A model generated the notes under the pieces. It saw only the letters and a list, made by a program, of their open reading frames with translations, did no database searches and had not been told where the DNA came from. The translations under genes were made by a program, and so were the position numbers. DNA of 64,000 nucleotides from Roseateles_E sp005503085 (GTDB taxonomy: Bacteria > Pseudomonadota > Gammaproteobacteria > Burkholderiales > Burkholderiaceae_C), in assembly GCF_028462495.1 (NCBI RefSeq), contig NZ_JAQOWX010000011.1, positions 1 to 64,000 on the forward strand, written 5' to 3'. Positions 1 through 6,688 of this stretch are shown here, piece after piece (position 1 is the stretch's first letter; every line of letters begins with the position of its first letter).

Positions 1-204
1 GTCGAAGCGCGCCCACCACTGGCGCAGCTGTTCGGGACTGCCCTGATGGGGCAGCAGCGCCGGCAAGCCGGCCTGCCAGGCCGGCGGCGCCGGCAGCTCG
101 GCACGCGGTGCCGCCGCGACGGCGCAACCGCCGAGCGCAATAACGAGCAGGCACAGCGGCGCCAGACCGGCCCGCCTGGGCCGGTGCGAAAAGGGAGTTT
201 TCAT
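1..204 (-). CDS. RND efflux outer-membrane factor lipoprotein (NodT/OprM type), 5' part only
   Basis: This is the N-terminal 68 residues of a protein that runs off the left edge. It starts at ATG 202-204 with a lipoprotein signal peptide: basic MKTPFSHRPRR, a hydrophobic stretch, and the lipobox LGGC. The mature part contains WWARFD, the tryptophan-rich start typical of NodT-family outer-membrane channels of tripartite efflux pumps. The start lies 3 bases after the stop of the TetR-type gene upstream, so the two probably share a transcript and the regulator likely controls the pump. The inner-membrane and adaptor subunits would lie outside the window. The family call rests on the lipobox plus the WWxxF motif only. 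Confidence 0.8.
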   Translation of the reverse strand, partial: MKTPFSHRPRRAGLAPLCLLVIALGGCAVAAAPRAELPAPPAWQAGLPALLPHQGSPEQLRQWWARFD

Positions 205-207
205 CGC

Positions 208-879
208 TTAGCTTTTTCCGTGGGTAGAAAGAGGTGGCGGGCTCAGGCGCAGCAAGCGCTCCTGCTCCACCATGGCCGAGCCATAGGCCACCATGCGCGC
301 CAGCACGCGCTCATAGGCACCGGGGCCGTAGACGACGCCGGGAGCCAGCGCCTCCATATAGTCGGCCGACATCCAGTAGTCCTGCACCAGGGCCGTCAGC
401 GCATGGGCCAGATGCTGCAGGCCCAGATCGGCCTCGGCCGCGCCGACGCGCTGGCGCAGCATCTCGATCAGGGCCGCATGCTGGGGGCCGATGTGCTGGG
501 CAAAAAGCGCCTCGCAAGCCATGCTGGGCTCCAGCATCTCGCGGCCCAGCAGGCGCATCAATTGGGCAGCCCTGCCGTCGGCCGAGCGCAGCGGCGCCAG
601 CAAGGCCTCATAGAAGCCGCGCAGCCAGTCTTGCAGCGGCAGCTCGACATCGTGCGCCGGCACCTGGGCCAGCAGGTCAAGCACGGGCTGGACCAGGGCC
701 TCGCGGTACAGGCCCTGCTTGTCGCCGAAGTAGTAGGAAATCGAGCCGATATTGACACCGGCGGCCTGGCAGATCTCGCGGGTGCTGGCCTTGTCAAAGC
801 CCTTGTCCGCAAAGATGCGGGTGGCCTCGGCAAGCATGCGCTCGCGGGTGCCGGGCTGGGAGGGGGCAGAACTGGACAT
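208..879 (-). CDS. TetR/AcrR-family transcriptional regulator (CecR-like)
   Basis: DNA-binding repressor, about 223 residues. The N-terminal helix-turn-helix (residues about 12-58, TRERMLAEATRIFADKGFD through NIGSISYYFGDKQGLYREAL) is a textbook TetR domain; the C-terminal ligand domain resembles the CecR (YbiH, DUF1956) group. I chose ATG 877-879. The longer reading would start at a TTG (904-906) inside a 20-bp palindrome that looks like the operator, so it is unlikely. The gene immediately precedes an efflux outer-membrane factor, suggesting an autoregulated efflux operon induced by a toxic ligand. The ligand cannot be read from the sequence. Confidence 0.87.
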   Translation of the reverse strand: MSSSAPSQPGTRERMLAEATRIFADKGFDKASTREICQAAGVNIGSISYYFGDKQGLYREALVQPVLDLLAQVPAHDVELPLQDWLRGFYEALLAPLRSADGRAAQLMRLLGREMLEPSMACEALFAQHIGPQHAALIEMLRQRVGAAEADLGLQHLAHALTALVQDYWMSADYMEALAPGVVYGPGAYERVLARMVAYGSAMVEQERLLRLSPPPLSTHGKS

Positions 880-898
880 GGCGCGATCATACGAGAGT

Positions 899-918
899 TT
901 AATCAATCGATTGATTAA
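899..918. promoter_or_regulatory. 20-bp perfect palindrome, probable TetR operator
   Basis: TTAATCAATCGATTGATTAA reads identically on both strands. It lies 19 bases upstream of the TetR-type start codon, between that gene and the divergent esterase gene. Palindromes of this size next to TetR-type genes are usually their operators. Repression of the efflux operon is the likely role; an effect on the esterase gene is possible. Confidence 0.65.
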
Positions 919-1026
919 GAACTCATGAAGACTTCAGATTCGCCCGGGCCTGTGTGTGGCATGACACAAAGCCCGGCCGTCCGAGCTGTTAGGGTGGCCT
1001 GCCCTGCACTCCGGAACACGCCCCCG

Positions 1027-2031
1027 ATGGCCAAACGCAAGCCCGCCGCCGCCTGGACCCGGCTGATGCAGCAGAGCTGGTCGGCGCTGACGCGCTCGAA
1101 CCTGCGGGTCGGCCGCCGGGCCGTCGCGAAGGCGATCAAGCCGGTGCTGGCCAGCCGCAAGCCCCCGCCCGGTGCTGGTGACTGGCTGGCCGGCGCGGTG
1201 ATGGGCACGGCCGGCATGCGGCGCTACTGGCTTTACCGACCGCCCGGCTTGCGGCTCAAGCCCGGCGAGCGCCTGCCGCTGCTAGTGATGCTGCATGGCT
1301 GCGGCCAGAGCGCGTCGGCTTTTGCCGCCAGCACCCGGATGAACCGGGTCGCCGCGCGCGAGGGCTTTCTGGTGATCTACCCCGAGCAGGACCGGCTCGC
1401 CAATGCCCAGGGCTGCTGGAACTGGTTCGACACCCGCTCGGGCCGCGCCTACAACGAGGCCGCGCTGATACTGCAGGCGATCGACCAGGTCTGCCTGCTC
1501 TACCCGGCCGATCGCGAGCGCGTCGCGCTGGCCGGCCTGTCGGCCGGGGCCAGCATGGCGGCGCTGCTGGCGAGCCGCTATCCGGAGCGCTTCAAGGCCG
1601 TGGTGATGCACTCGGGCATTCCGCCCGGCACGGCCCACTCAGGTCTGTCGGCGCTGGGCGCGATGCGGGGGCGGCGTGCCACCGAGCCCCTGCCGGCGCC
1701 GGCGGCCAGCGCCTGGCCACCGCTGCTGGTCATCCATGGCAGCCGCGACGCGGTGGTTGCACCCAGCAATGGGCGGGCCGCCGTGCAGGCCTGGGCCGAG
1801 GCCGCGGATGCACGCGTGACCCAGCCACGCAGCGTGCGGCGCGGCAAGCGATATCCGAGCACGGTGACCGACGTCAAGCGCGGCGCGACGACCGTGGCCA
1901 GCCTGGTCGAGGTGGACGGGCTCGGCCATGCCTGGAGCGGCGGCCTGGCCAGCCAGCCCTTTGGCGACGGCCAGGGGCCCGATGCCTCGCGCATGGTCTG
2001 GGCCTTCGTGGCCCGCCAGTTCCGCCGCTGA
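1027..2031 (+). CDS. PHB depolymerase-family esterase (alpha/beta hydrolase)
   Basis: 334-residue hydrolase of the esterase-PHB depolymerase family (PF10503 type), acting on polyhydroxyalkanoate oligomers or related esters. The oxyanion region LVMLHGCGQSA is followed by the nucleophile elbow GLSAGAS (Ser172), the acid loop HGSRDAVV (Asp241) and GLGHAWSGG (His301), so the triad is complete. I start at ATG 1027 because MAKRKPAAAWTRLMQQS is the usual N-terminus of these Burkholderiales proteins; a longer reading from 925 adds 34 unlikely residues. No clear export signal is visible, so it may act in the cytoplasm or on granules. It is divergent from the TetR-type gene across a 147-base gap that holds the palindrome. 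Confidence 0.86.
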   Translation: MAKRKPAAAWTRLMQQSWSALTRSNLRVGRRAVAKAIKPVLASRKPPPGAGDWLAGAVMGTAGMRRYWLYRPPGLRLKPGERLPLLVMLHGCGQSASAFAASTRMNRVAAREGFLVIYPEQDRLANAQGCWNWFDTRSGRAYNEAALILQAIDQVCLLYPADRERVALAGLSAGASMAALLASRYPERFKAVVMHSGIPPGTAHSGLSALGAMRGRRATEPLPAPAASAWPPLLVIHGSRDAVVAPSNGRAAVQAWAEAADARVTQPRSVRRGKRYPSTVTDVKRGATTVASLVEVDGLGHAWSGGLASQPFGDGQGPDASRMVWAFVARQFRR

Positions 2032-2058
2032 GCGGCGCGCACCGAGACGCGGCCGCCT

Positions 2059-2082
2059 CCTACAAGGACTCGCTCGTTTGCC
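2059..2082 (+). promoter_or_regulatory. upstream motif, copy A
   Basis: A 24-base stretch starting CCTACAA, with GCTCG in the middle and ending TTGCC, 58 bases before the membrane-protein gene at 2141. It matches a second stretch at 3006-3029, before the hemerythrin gene, at 18 of 24 positions. It may be a shared regulatory site; the function is unknown. Confidence 0.3.
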
Positions 2083-2140
2083 TCATGGCCGGCGCGCGGG
2101 CCTCGCGCCAGCATCGCTGCATCGCTTCACCGGATGCCCC

Positions 2141-2962
2141 ATGCCCAGCCCATCATCGCCCGTCGACCTCGCGGCGCCCGCCGCCGCACGCCCGCGCGCC
2201 GGCACGGTGTGCTGGAGCGCCAGCATCGCCGGCGCGGCGGCGGCCACCGCGCTGTCGCTGCTGACCCTGGTCCCGCTGCTGCTGGGCAAGCGGTCCGAAT
2301 TCGATGCCACGACGCTGGCCTGGGGGCTGACGACGTCGCTGCTGGCCGCCGGCGTCGGCGGCTATCTGGCGGGGTGGCTGAGGACCCGACGGGTGCGGCG
2401 GCGGCATGACGAGTTCTTTCTCAACGGCCCGGCCCATGGCCTGCTGGCCTGGCTCATGGCTTTTTTGCTGACGCTCGCGCTGCTGGCGGCCATGAATACC
2501 GGCGCGCGCCCGGAACCGGCATCGCTCAAGCCTGACGGCAGCGAGTTGCTTGATCGATTGTTCAGCACCGACGCCGCCGCGCCGGCCGGCGGTCAGGCCT
2601 TGAGCGCGAGCACGCAGGAGGAGATCCGGCGCATCTTTGGCAATACGCTGCAAATGGGGGTGCTGCCCTCGTCCGACCAGCGCTACCTCGGCCAGTCGCT
2701 GAGCCGGCAGTCCGGCCTGCCGCGTGCGCAGGCCGAGCAGCGGGTGGGTCAGACCTATGCCCTGGCCCGCGAGCAGCTGCGGCGCAGCGAGATCGCAAAC
2801 CGGCAGGCCTCGGACCTGACACGCCAGACCTTTGCCTATGCGGCGCTGGGCCTGCTGGCGCTGCTGCTGGCGGGTGCGCTGCTTGCCGGACTGGGGGCCG
2901 CAGCGGGCGGCGCCCTGCGCACCACCACGCACGACAACACCCGCAGCAGCCCGCCGGGCTGA
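2141..2962 (+). CDS. hypothetical membrane protein with three or four TM segments
   Basis: 273 residues, not recognised. I start at ATG 2141 because the first hydrophobic helix follows closely and the upstream in-frame part looks non-coding. Hydrophobic segments lie at about residues 22-46, 58-75 and 92-115, with a fourth near the C-terminus (about 236-258, FAYAALGLLALLLAGALLAGLG). Between the third and fourth is a soluble, probably periplasmic helical region of about 120 residues (EEIRRIFGN, RAQAEQRVGQTYALAREQLRRSEIANRQASDLTRQ). The gene shares an upstream motif with the next gene, the hemerythrin. A role in envelope stress is possible but not shown. Confidence 0.7.
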   Translation: MPSPSSPVDLAAPAAARPRAGTVCWSASIAGAAAATALSLLTLVPLLLGKRSEFDATTLAWGLTTSLLAAGVGGYLAGWLRTRRVRRRHDEFFLNGPAHGLLAWLMAFLLTLALLAAMNTGARPEPASLKPDGSELLDRLFSTDAAAPAGGQALSASTQEEIRRIFGNTLQMGVLPSSDQRYLGQSLSRQSGLPRAQAEQRVGQTYALAREQLRRSEIANRQASDLTRQTFAYAALGLLALLLAGALLAGLGAAAGGALRTTTHDNTRSSPPG

Positions 2963-3005
2963 AGCCTGCCATGTGGGCCAGCGCACGCTGCAAACAAGCC
3001 CCGCA

Positions 3006-3029
3006 CCTACAAACGCATGCTCGCTTGCC
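3006..3029 (+). promoter_or_regulatory. upstream motif, copy B
   Basis: Second copy of the motif seen at 2059-2082: CCTACAA, then GCTCG, then TTGCC at the same spacing. It lies 87 bases before the hemerythrin start. The sequence around it is intergenic, which makes conservation by coding constraint unlikely. Confidence 0.3.
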
Positions 3030-3115
3030 CGACGGGCGCCGACGACCTCAAGCCACAAGATGGCGACTCGCCCACCGGGTCCTCCGGTTCGTCCCCTCCC
3101 CCCGCAAGGATCGCC

Positions 3116-3598
3116 ATGAAAACTGCCAGCCCCCAGAAAACCATTGAAGCCCCGACCGCGCAAGACGCCACGGCGTTGCTGCGCGCCGACCACAAGCGCG
3201 TCAGCGAGCTGTTCGCGAGCTATGAGAAGAGCCGTTCGGTCGCCACCAAGAAACAGCTGGTGGCGCAGATCTGCACCGAACTCAGCGTGCATGCCCAGGT
3301 CGAGGAGGAAATCTTCTACCCCGCCGTCAAAAAGGCCTTGAAGGACAAGGTGCTGGTGCCCGAGGCCACCGTCGAGCACGCCAGCCTGAAGGCCTTGATC
3401 GCCCAGGTCGAGGGCATCGAGCCCGACGGCGAGATGTTCGACGCCAAGATCAAGGTGCTGTCCGAGTTCGTCAAGCATCACGTCAAGGAAGAACAGGGCG
3501 AGATGTTCCCCAAGGCCAAGTCCACCGACCTGGACATGGAGGCCCTGGGCGCCGAACTGGCCGCACGCAAGACCGAGCTGCTGGCGCAGCGCGCCTGA
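3116..3598 (+). CDS. hemerythrin HHE-domain protein
   Basis: 160-residue cytoplasmic protein with a four-helix hemerythrin domain that should bind a non-haem di-iron centre and handle O2, NO or free iron. Candidate ligands appear in order: His26 (ADHKRV), His59 with Glu63 (HAQVEEE, the HxxxE motif), His88 (VEHASL), and His121/His122 with Glu125/Glu126 (HHVKEE). The start at ATG 3116 follows the Shine-Dalgarno AAGGA at 3106-3110; upstream in-frame codons look like leader sequence. The C-terminal tail (after residue 135) is a charged helix. It lies 38 bases ahead of the alternative oxidase gene, and the two di-iron proteins are likely co-transcribed. Confidence 0.9.
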   Translation: MKTASPQKTIEAPTAQDATALLRADHKRVSELFASYEKSRSVATKKQLVAQICTELSVHAQVEEEIFYPAVKKALKDKVLVPEATVEHASLKALIAQVEGIEPDGEMFDAKIKVLSEFVKHHVKEEQGEMFPKAKSTDLDMEALGAELAARKTELLAQRA

Positions 3599-3636
3599 GC
3601 CAGGGCCTTCTTCGTCAACCATCAGGCCTGAGCCCC

Positions 3637-4299
3637 ATGGCCGCCCGCCACCATGCCCCGACGGCCTTTTCCGACCGCCTTGCGCTGGGCTTCACCAAGC
3701 TCTTGCGCTGGGCGGCGGACACCTTTTTCGCCAAGCGCTACGGCCACCGCGCCATCGTGCTCGAGACGGTGGCGGCCGTGCCCGGCATGGTGGGCGCGAG
3801 CCTGACCCATCTGCGCTGCCTGCGCCGCATGGTCGATGACCAGGGCTGGATACGCACCTTGATGGAGGAGGCCGAGAACGAGCGCATGCACCTGATGACC
3901 TTCGTCGCGATCGCCAAGCCCACGGCTTTCGAACGCTGGACCATCCTGCTGGCGCAATGGCTGTTCTATCTGGGTTTCTTTGTGCTCTATCTGCTGTCGC
4001 CGCGCACCGCGCATCGGGTGGTCGGCTACTTCGAGGAGGAAGCGGTGCTCAGCTACACGCTCTACCTGGAAGAGATAGACGCCGGCCGCACGCCCAATGT
4101 GCCGGCACCGGCGATCGCGCTGCACTACTGGCAGATGCCGGCCGATGCGCGGCTGCGCGATGTGGTCTTGCTGGTGCGTGCCGACGAGGCGCACCACCGC
4201 GACATCAACCACGGTTTCGCCAGCCAACTCGCCGGCATGCCGGGGGAGTCGGGGCCGCCCGCCCCGTATCCGCCGCATGCCGACACGGTGCTGCATTGA
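3637..4299 (+). CDS. alternative oxidase (di-iron ubiquinol oxidase)
   Basis: 220-residue cyanide-insensitive quinol oxidase. It oxidises ubiquinol and reduces O2 to water without pumping protons, bound to one leaflet of the inner membrane. All six expected iron ligands are visible: Glu43 (LET), Glu82 and His85 (NERMH), Glu133 (GYFEEEAV), Glu184 and His187 (RADEAHHRD). The spacings 39, 3 and 51 between the first four match the trypanosomal enzyme numbering (123, 162, 165, 213). Residues 103-121 form the hydrophobic patch used for membrane contact. The protein lacks the N-terminal regulatory cysteine extension of plant enzymes. It follows the hemerythrin gene and precedes the kai genes. Such oxidases are sporadic in bacteria and usually relieve respiratory inhibition by NO, cyanide or over-reduction. 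Confidence 0.93.
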   Translation: MAARHHAPTAFSDRLALGFTKLLRWAADTFFAKRYGHRAIVLETVAAVPGMVGASLTHLRCLRRMVDDQGWIRTLMEEAENERMHLMTFVAIAKPTAFERWTILLAQWLFYLGFFVLYLLSPRTAHRVVGYFEEEAVLSYTLYLEEIDAGRTPNVPAPAIALHYWQMPADARLRDVVLLVRADEAHHRDINHGFASQLAGMPGESGPPAPYPPHADTVLH

Positions 4300-4464
4300 T
4301 GCGAGTCCCGTGTTCGCCAGCGCACCGACGGCGCGGCGCCGCTGCGCCATGCTGCAGGCATCGGGGAGCGCTTGCCAGGCCCCCGAACGATGCGGTCCGC
4401 CCCGCCGACCCGCGCGCTGCGAGCGCGCGGTCGGCAGGCTCCGTCTATCGGCAGGGAGTGGCTT

Positions 4465-4692
4465 ATGTCAGCAAAAACAAACAGCAATCCGGACTTGATG
4501 CCAGCGAGCCCTCGTGGCCGCAGGCTGCGGCGTCATCACGACCCGCAGTGCTTCACCGCGCATGCGGGCGGCCCCGACCGGCGCCGGCTCTGGCCTTTTG
4601 TGCTGGATTGGCCCTGGTACGAGGCCCTGGAACTGGCCTGCAGCGACGCGCCGGGCCCGGCCTGCCGGCGGACCTCGCGGTGGCCCAGCTGA
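4465..4692 (+). CDS. possible small ORF coupled to kaiC
   Basis: 75-residue open frame starting ATG 4465, preceded by GGGAG at about 9 bases. The product begins MSAKTNSNPDLMPASPRGRR and holds an aromatic segment (WPFVLDWPWYEALELACSD). Its stop at 4690-4692 falls 13 bases into kaiC, whose likely GTG start is 4680, so it could act as a leader peptide coupling translation. I do not recognise it. The alternative is that 4300-4679 is an untranslated leader and this frame is chance. Confidence 0.45.
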   Translation: MSAKTNSNPDLMPASPRGRRLRRHHDPQCFTAHAGGPDRRRLWPFVLDWPWYEALELACSDAPGPACRRTSRWPS

Positions 4693-6398
4693 GCAGCGGC
4701 TCGCCGCCCGCGGTCGGCCCGGCGTCGATCGGCAAGGCCGCCACCAGCATCGCCGGCTTCGACAGCATCACCGGCGGTGGCCTCCCGGCCGGGCGGACCA
4801 CCCTGCTGCTGGGTGGTCCGGGCTCGGGCAAGACGCTGTTCGGACTGCAATTCCTGTCGCACGGCGCGCAGGCCTGCGGCGAGCCCGGCATCTTCGTCGC
4901 CTTCGAGGAGACGGCCGAACGCCTGCTGATCAATGCGCGCAGCTTTGCCTGGCGGCTCGACGCACTGCCGCCCGAGCGGCTGTTCTTCCTCGATGCCCAG
5001 CCGCTGCCCGATCAGCAGTGCGCGGGCGACTTCGACCTCGGTGGCATGCTGGCGGTGCTGCAGGAGAGAGCCGAGGCGATGGGGGCGCGGCGCATCGTGT
5101 TCGACGCGCTCGACGTGCTGCTGGCCTTGCTGCCCGATGCGGCGGCACGCCAGCGTGAGGTCCAGCGTCTGCAGCAATGGCTGCAGGCGCGGGCGCTGAC
5201 CGCCATCATCACGGCGAAGAGCGGGCTCGACGAGGCCGAGGATCGCGGCTCGGCGCCGCTGGTGCTGATGCAGTTCATGCTGGACTGCGTCGTGATCCTG
5301 CGGCATGGCGTCGTGCTGGGCGTCTCGGAGCGCACGCTGCGAGTGCAGAAGTACCGCGGCTCGGGTTTCGACGAAAACGAGGCGCCCTTCCTGATCGGCC
5401 ATACCGGCCTGGAAGTGCCCGTCGCGCGCACGCCGCGCCGCGCCGATGCGCGGGTCAGCCACGAGCGCGTCTCCAGCGGCCTCGCACGGCTCGACACCAT
5501 GCTGGACGGCGGCTACTACCGCGCCGCCAGCGTGCTCATCACCGGCTTCTCCGGCACCGCCAAGACGACGCTGAGCGGCGCCTTCGCGGCGGCGGCCTGC
5601 GAGCGCGGCGAACCCTGCCTCTTCATCAGTTTCGATTCGGACTGCGCCGAGGTGGTGCGCAATCTGGCCTCGGTGAGCATCGCGCTGGAGCGCCATGTGC
5701 AAAGCGGGCTCCTGCAGATGGTGTCGTCGCGCAGCATCAGCGGCAGCGCCGAGACCTATCTGCTGCGCATCAAGTCCCTGGCCCAGGCGCAGGGTGCCCG
5801 CTGCCTGGTGATAGATCCGGTCTCGACCTGGGCCAAATCGGGCACCGACCTGACCGCGCACAGCGTCGCCGACCGGCTGATGGACTGGGCTAAGGGCGAG
5901 GGCATCACGCTGCTGTGCACCAGCCTGCTCGACGAGATCTCGAGCCGGCCGGCCGACGGCTCGCCACTGCAGATCTCGACCCTGGCCGACACCTGGATCC
6001 ACCTGAACTATCTGGTGCAGGCCGGCGAGCGCAACCGCAGCCTGTCCATCGTCAAGTCGCGCGGCAGCGCCCATTCCAACCAGGTGCGCGAGCTGATACT
6101 GAGCAGCGCCGGTGTGACCCTGGCCGATGCCTACACGGCCCATGGCGAGGTGCTGATGGGCACGCTGCGCTGGGAGAAGGAGCAACTCGACCGCAAGGCC
6201 GGCGAGCAGGCCGAGCAGGCCCTGGCCGAGCGGCTGCAGGCCTTGCAACTGCAGCTGCAGGCCAAGCGCGACGAGATCGCGGCGCTGACCCGCAGCGGTA
6301 CCGACCGGGCCGAGGCGCTGGCGCTGCGGCGCCGCGACCTGGCCAGCCTGCGCGGCGCCGATCCGGAGAGCAGCGCAGAGACGCCGTCGACGCCATGA
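4680..6398 (+). CDS. kaiC: KaiC-like double-domain RecA/KaiC ATPase
   Basis: 572 residues with tandem KaiC domains. CI has TSIAGFDSITGGGLP, Walker A GGPGSGKT (45-52) and the catalytic pair Glu76-Glu77 (FEET). CII has RVSSGLARLD, Walker A GFSGTAKT (289-296) and the phosphosite-like Ser433-Thr434 (QIST), close to Ser431/Thr432 of cyanobacterial KaiC. At the CII glutamate pair the sequence is FDSD (318-321), so the normal general base is altered. After about residue 494 a long coiled coil (LRWEKEQLDRK through LQAKRDEIAAL) replaces the cyanobacterial tail. I chose GTG 4680 because it puts about 20 residues before the CI core, as in relatives. Its stop overlaps the kaiB start (ATGA). No kaiA is present. 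Outside cyanobacteria these proteins serve stress or signalling roles. Confidence 0.9.
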   Translation: MAQLSSGSPPAVGPASIGKAATSIAGFDSITGGGLPAGRTTLLLGGPGSGKTLFGLQFLSHGAQACGEPGIFVAFEETAERLLINARSFAWRLDALPPERLFFLDAQPLPDQQCAGDFDLGGMLAVLQERAEAMGARRIVFDALDVLLALLPDAAARQREVQRLQQWLQARALTAIITAKSGLDEAEDRGSAPLVLMQFMLDCVVILRHGVVLGVSERTLRVQKYRGSGFDENEAPFLIGHTGLEVPVARTPRRADARVSHERVSSGLARLDTMLDGGYYRAASVLITGFSGTAKTTLSGAFAAAACERGEPCLFISFDSDCAEVVRNLASVSIALERHVQSGLLQMVSSRSISGSAETYLLRIKSLAQAQGARCLVIDPVSTWAKSGTDLTAHSVADRLMDWAKGEGITLLCTSLLDEISSRPADGSPLQISTLADTWIHLNYLVQAGERNRSLSIVKSRGSAHSNQVRELILSSAGVTLADAYTAHGEVLMGTLRWEKEQLDRKAGEQAEQALAERLQALQLQLQAKRDEIAALTRSGTDRAEALALRRRDLASLRGADPESSAETPSTP

Positions 6399-6688
6399 GC
6401 CACCGCACCACCCCGTTCAAGTTCCGGCTCTATGTGGCCGGCGATTCGATGAACTCCGCCCAGGCGCTGGCCAATCTGGCCGCGCTGTGCCGCCAGCATC
6501 TGCCGGACCGCCATGAGATCGAGGTGGTCGATGTCTTCACCGCACCGCAGCAGGCGCTGGCGGACGGCATATTTCTGACCCCGACGCTGATCAGGCTGGC
6601 GCCGGTGCCGCAGCGCCGCATCGTCGGCAGCCTGACCCAGACCCGGCCGGTGCTGCTAGCGCTGGGGCTGACGGAAGAGCCCATATGA
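6395..6688 (+). CDS. kaiB: KaiB-like protein
   Basis: 97-residue thioredoxin-like KaiB-fold protein, the normal binding partner of KaiC. Diagnostic stretches are FKFRLYVAGDSMNSAQAL near the N-terminus, IEVVDVFTAPQQA in the middle, and FLTPTLIRLAPVPQRRIVG, which corresponds to TPTLAKVLPPPVRRIIG of cyanobacterial KaiB. The acidic C-terminal tail of the cyanobacterial protein is missing. The start overlaps the kaiC stop and its own stop overlaps the next start (both ATGA), so kaiC, kaiB and the EAL gene should be made in fixed proportion. Whether it switches fold like clock KaiB cannot be judged. Confidence 0.94.
   Translation: MSHRTTPFKFRLYVAGDSMNSAQALANLAALCRQHLPDRHEIEVVDVFTAPQQALADGIFLTPTLIRLAPVPQRRIVGSLTQTRPVLLALGLTEEPI

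Noticed and set aside
904..906. TTG as start of the TetR-type gene
   Set aside because: It sits inside the palindromic operator; ATG 877-879 gives the normal N-terminus.
46..918. 290-codon plus-strand frame
   Set aside because: Antisense to the TetR-type gene and the lipoprotein gene, both well supported.
2153..3622. 489-codon minus-strand frame
   Set aside because: Covers the membrane-protein and hemerythrin genes on the other strand; no recognisable motif.
4300..4679. kaiA or a sensor gene between the oxidase and kaiC
   Set aside because: Only the 75-codon frame is plausible; nothing resembles KaiA.
4536..6248. 570-codon open frame on the minus strand
   Set aside because: Antisense shadow of kaiC; composition rich in Gln, His, Arg and Ala with no domain.
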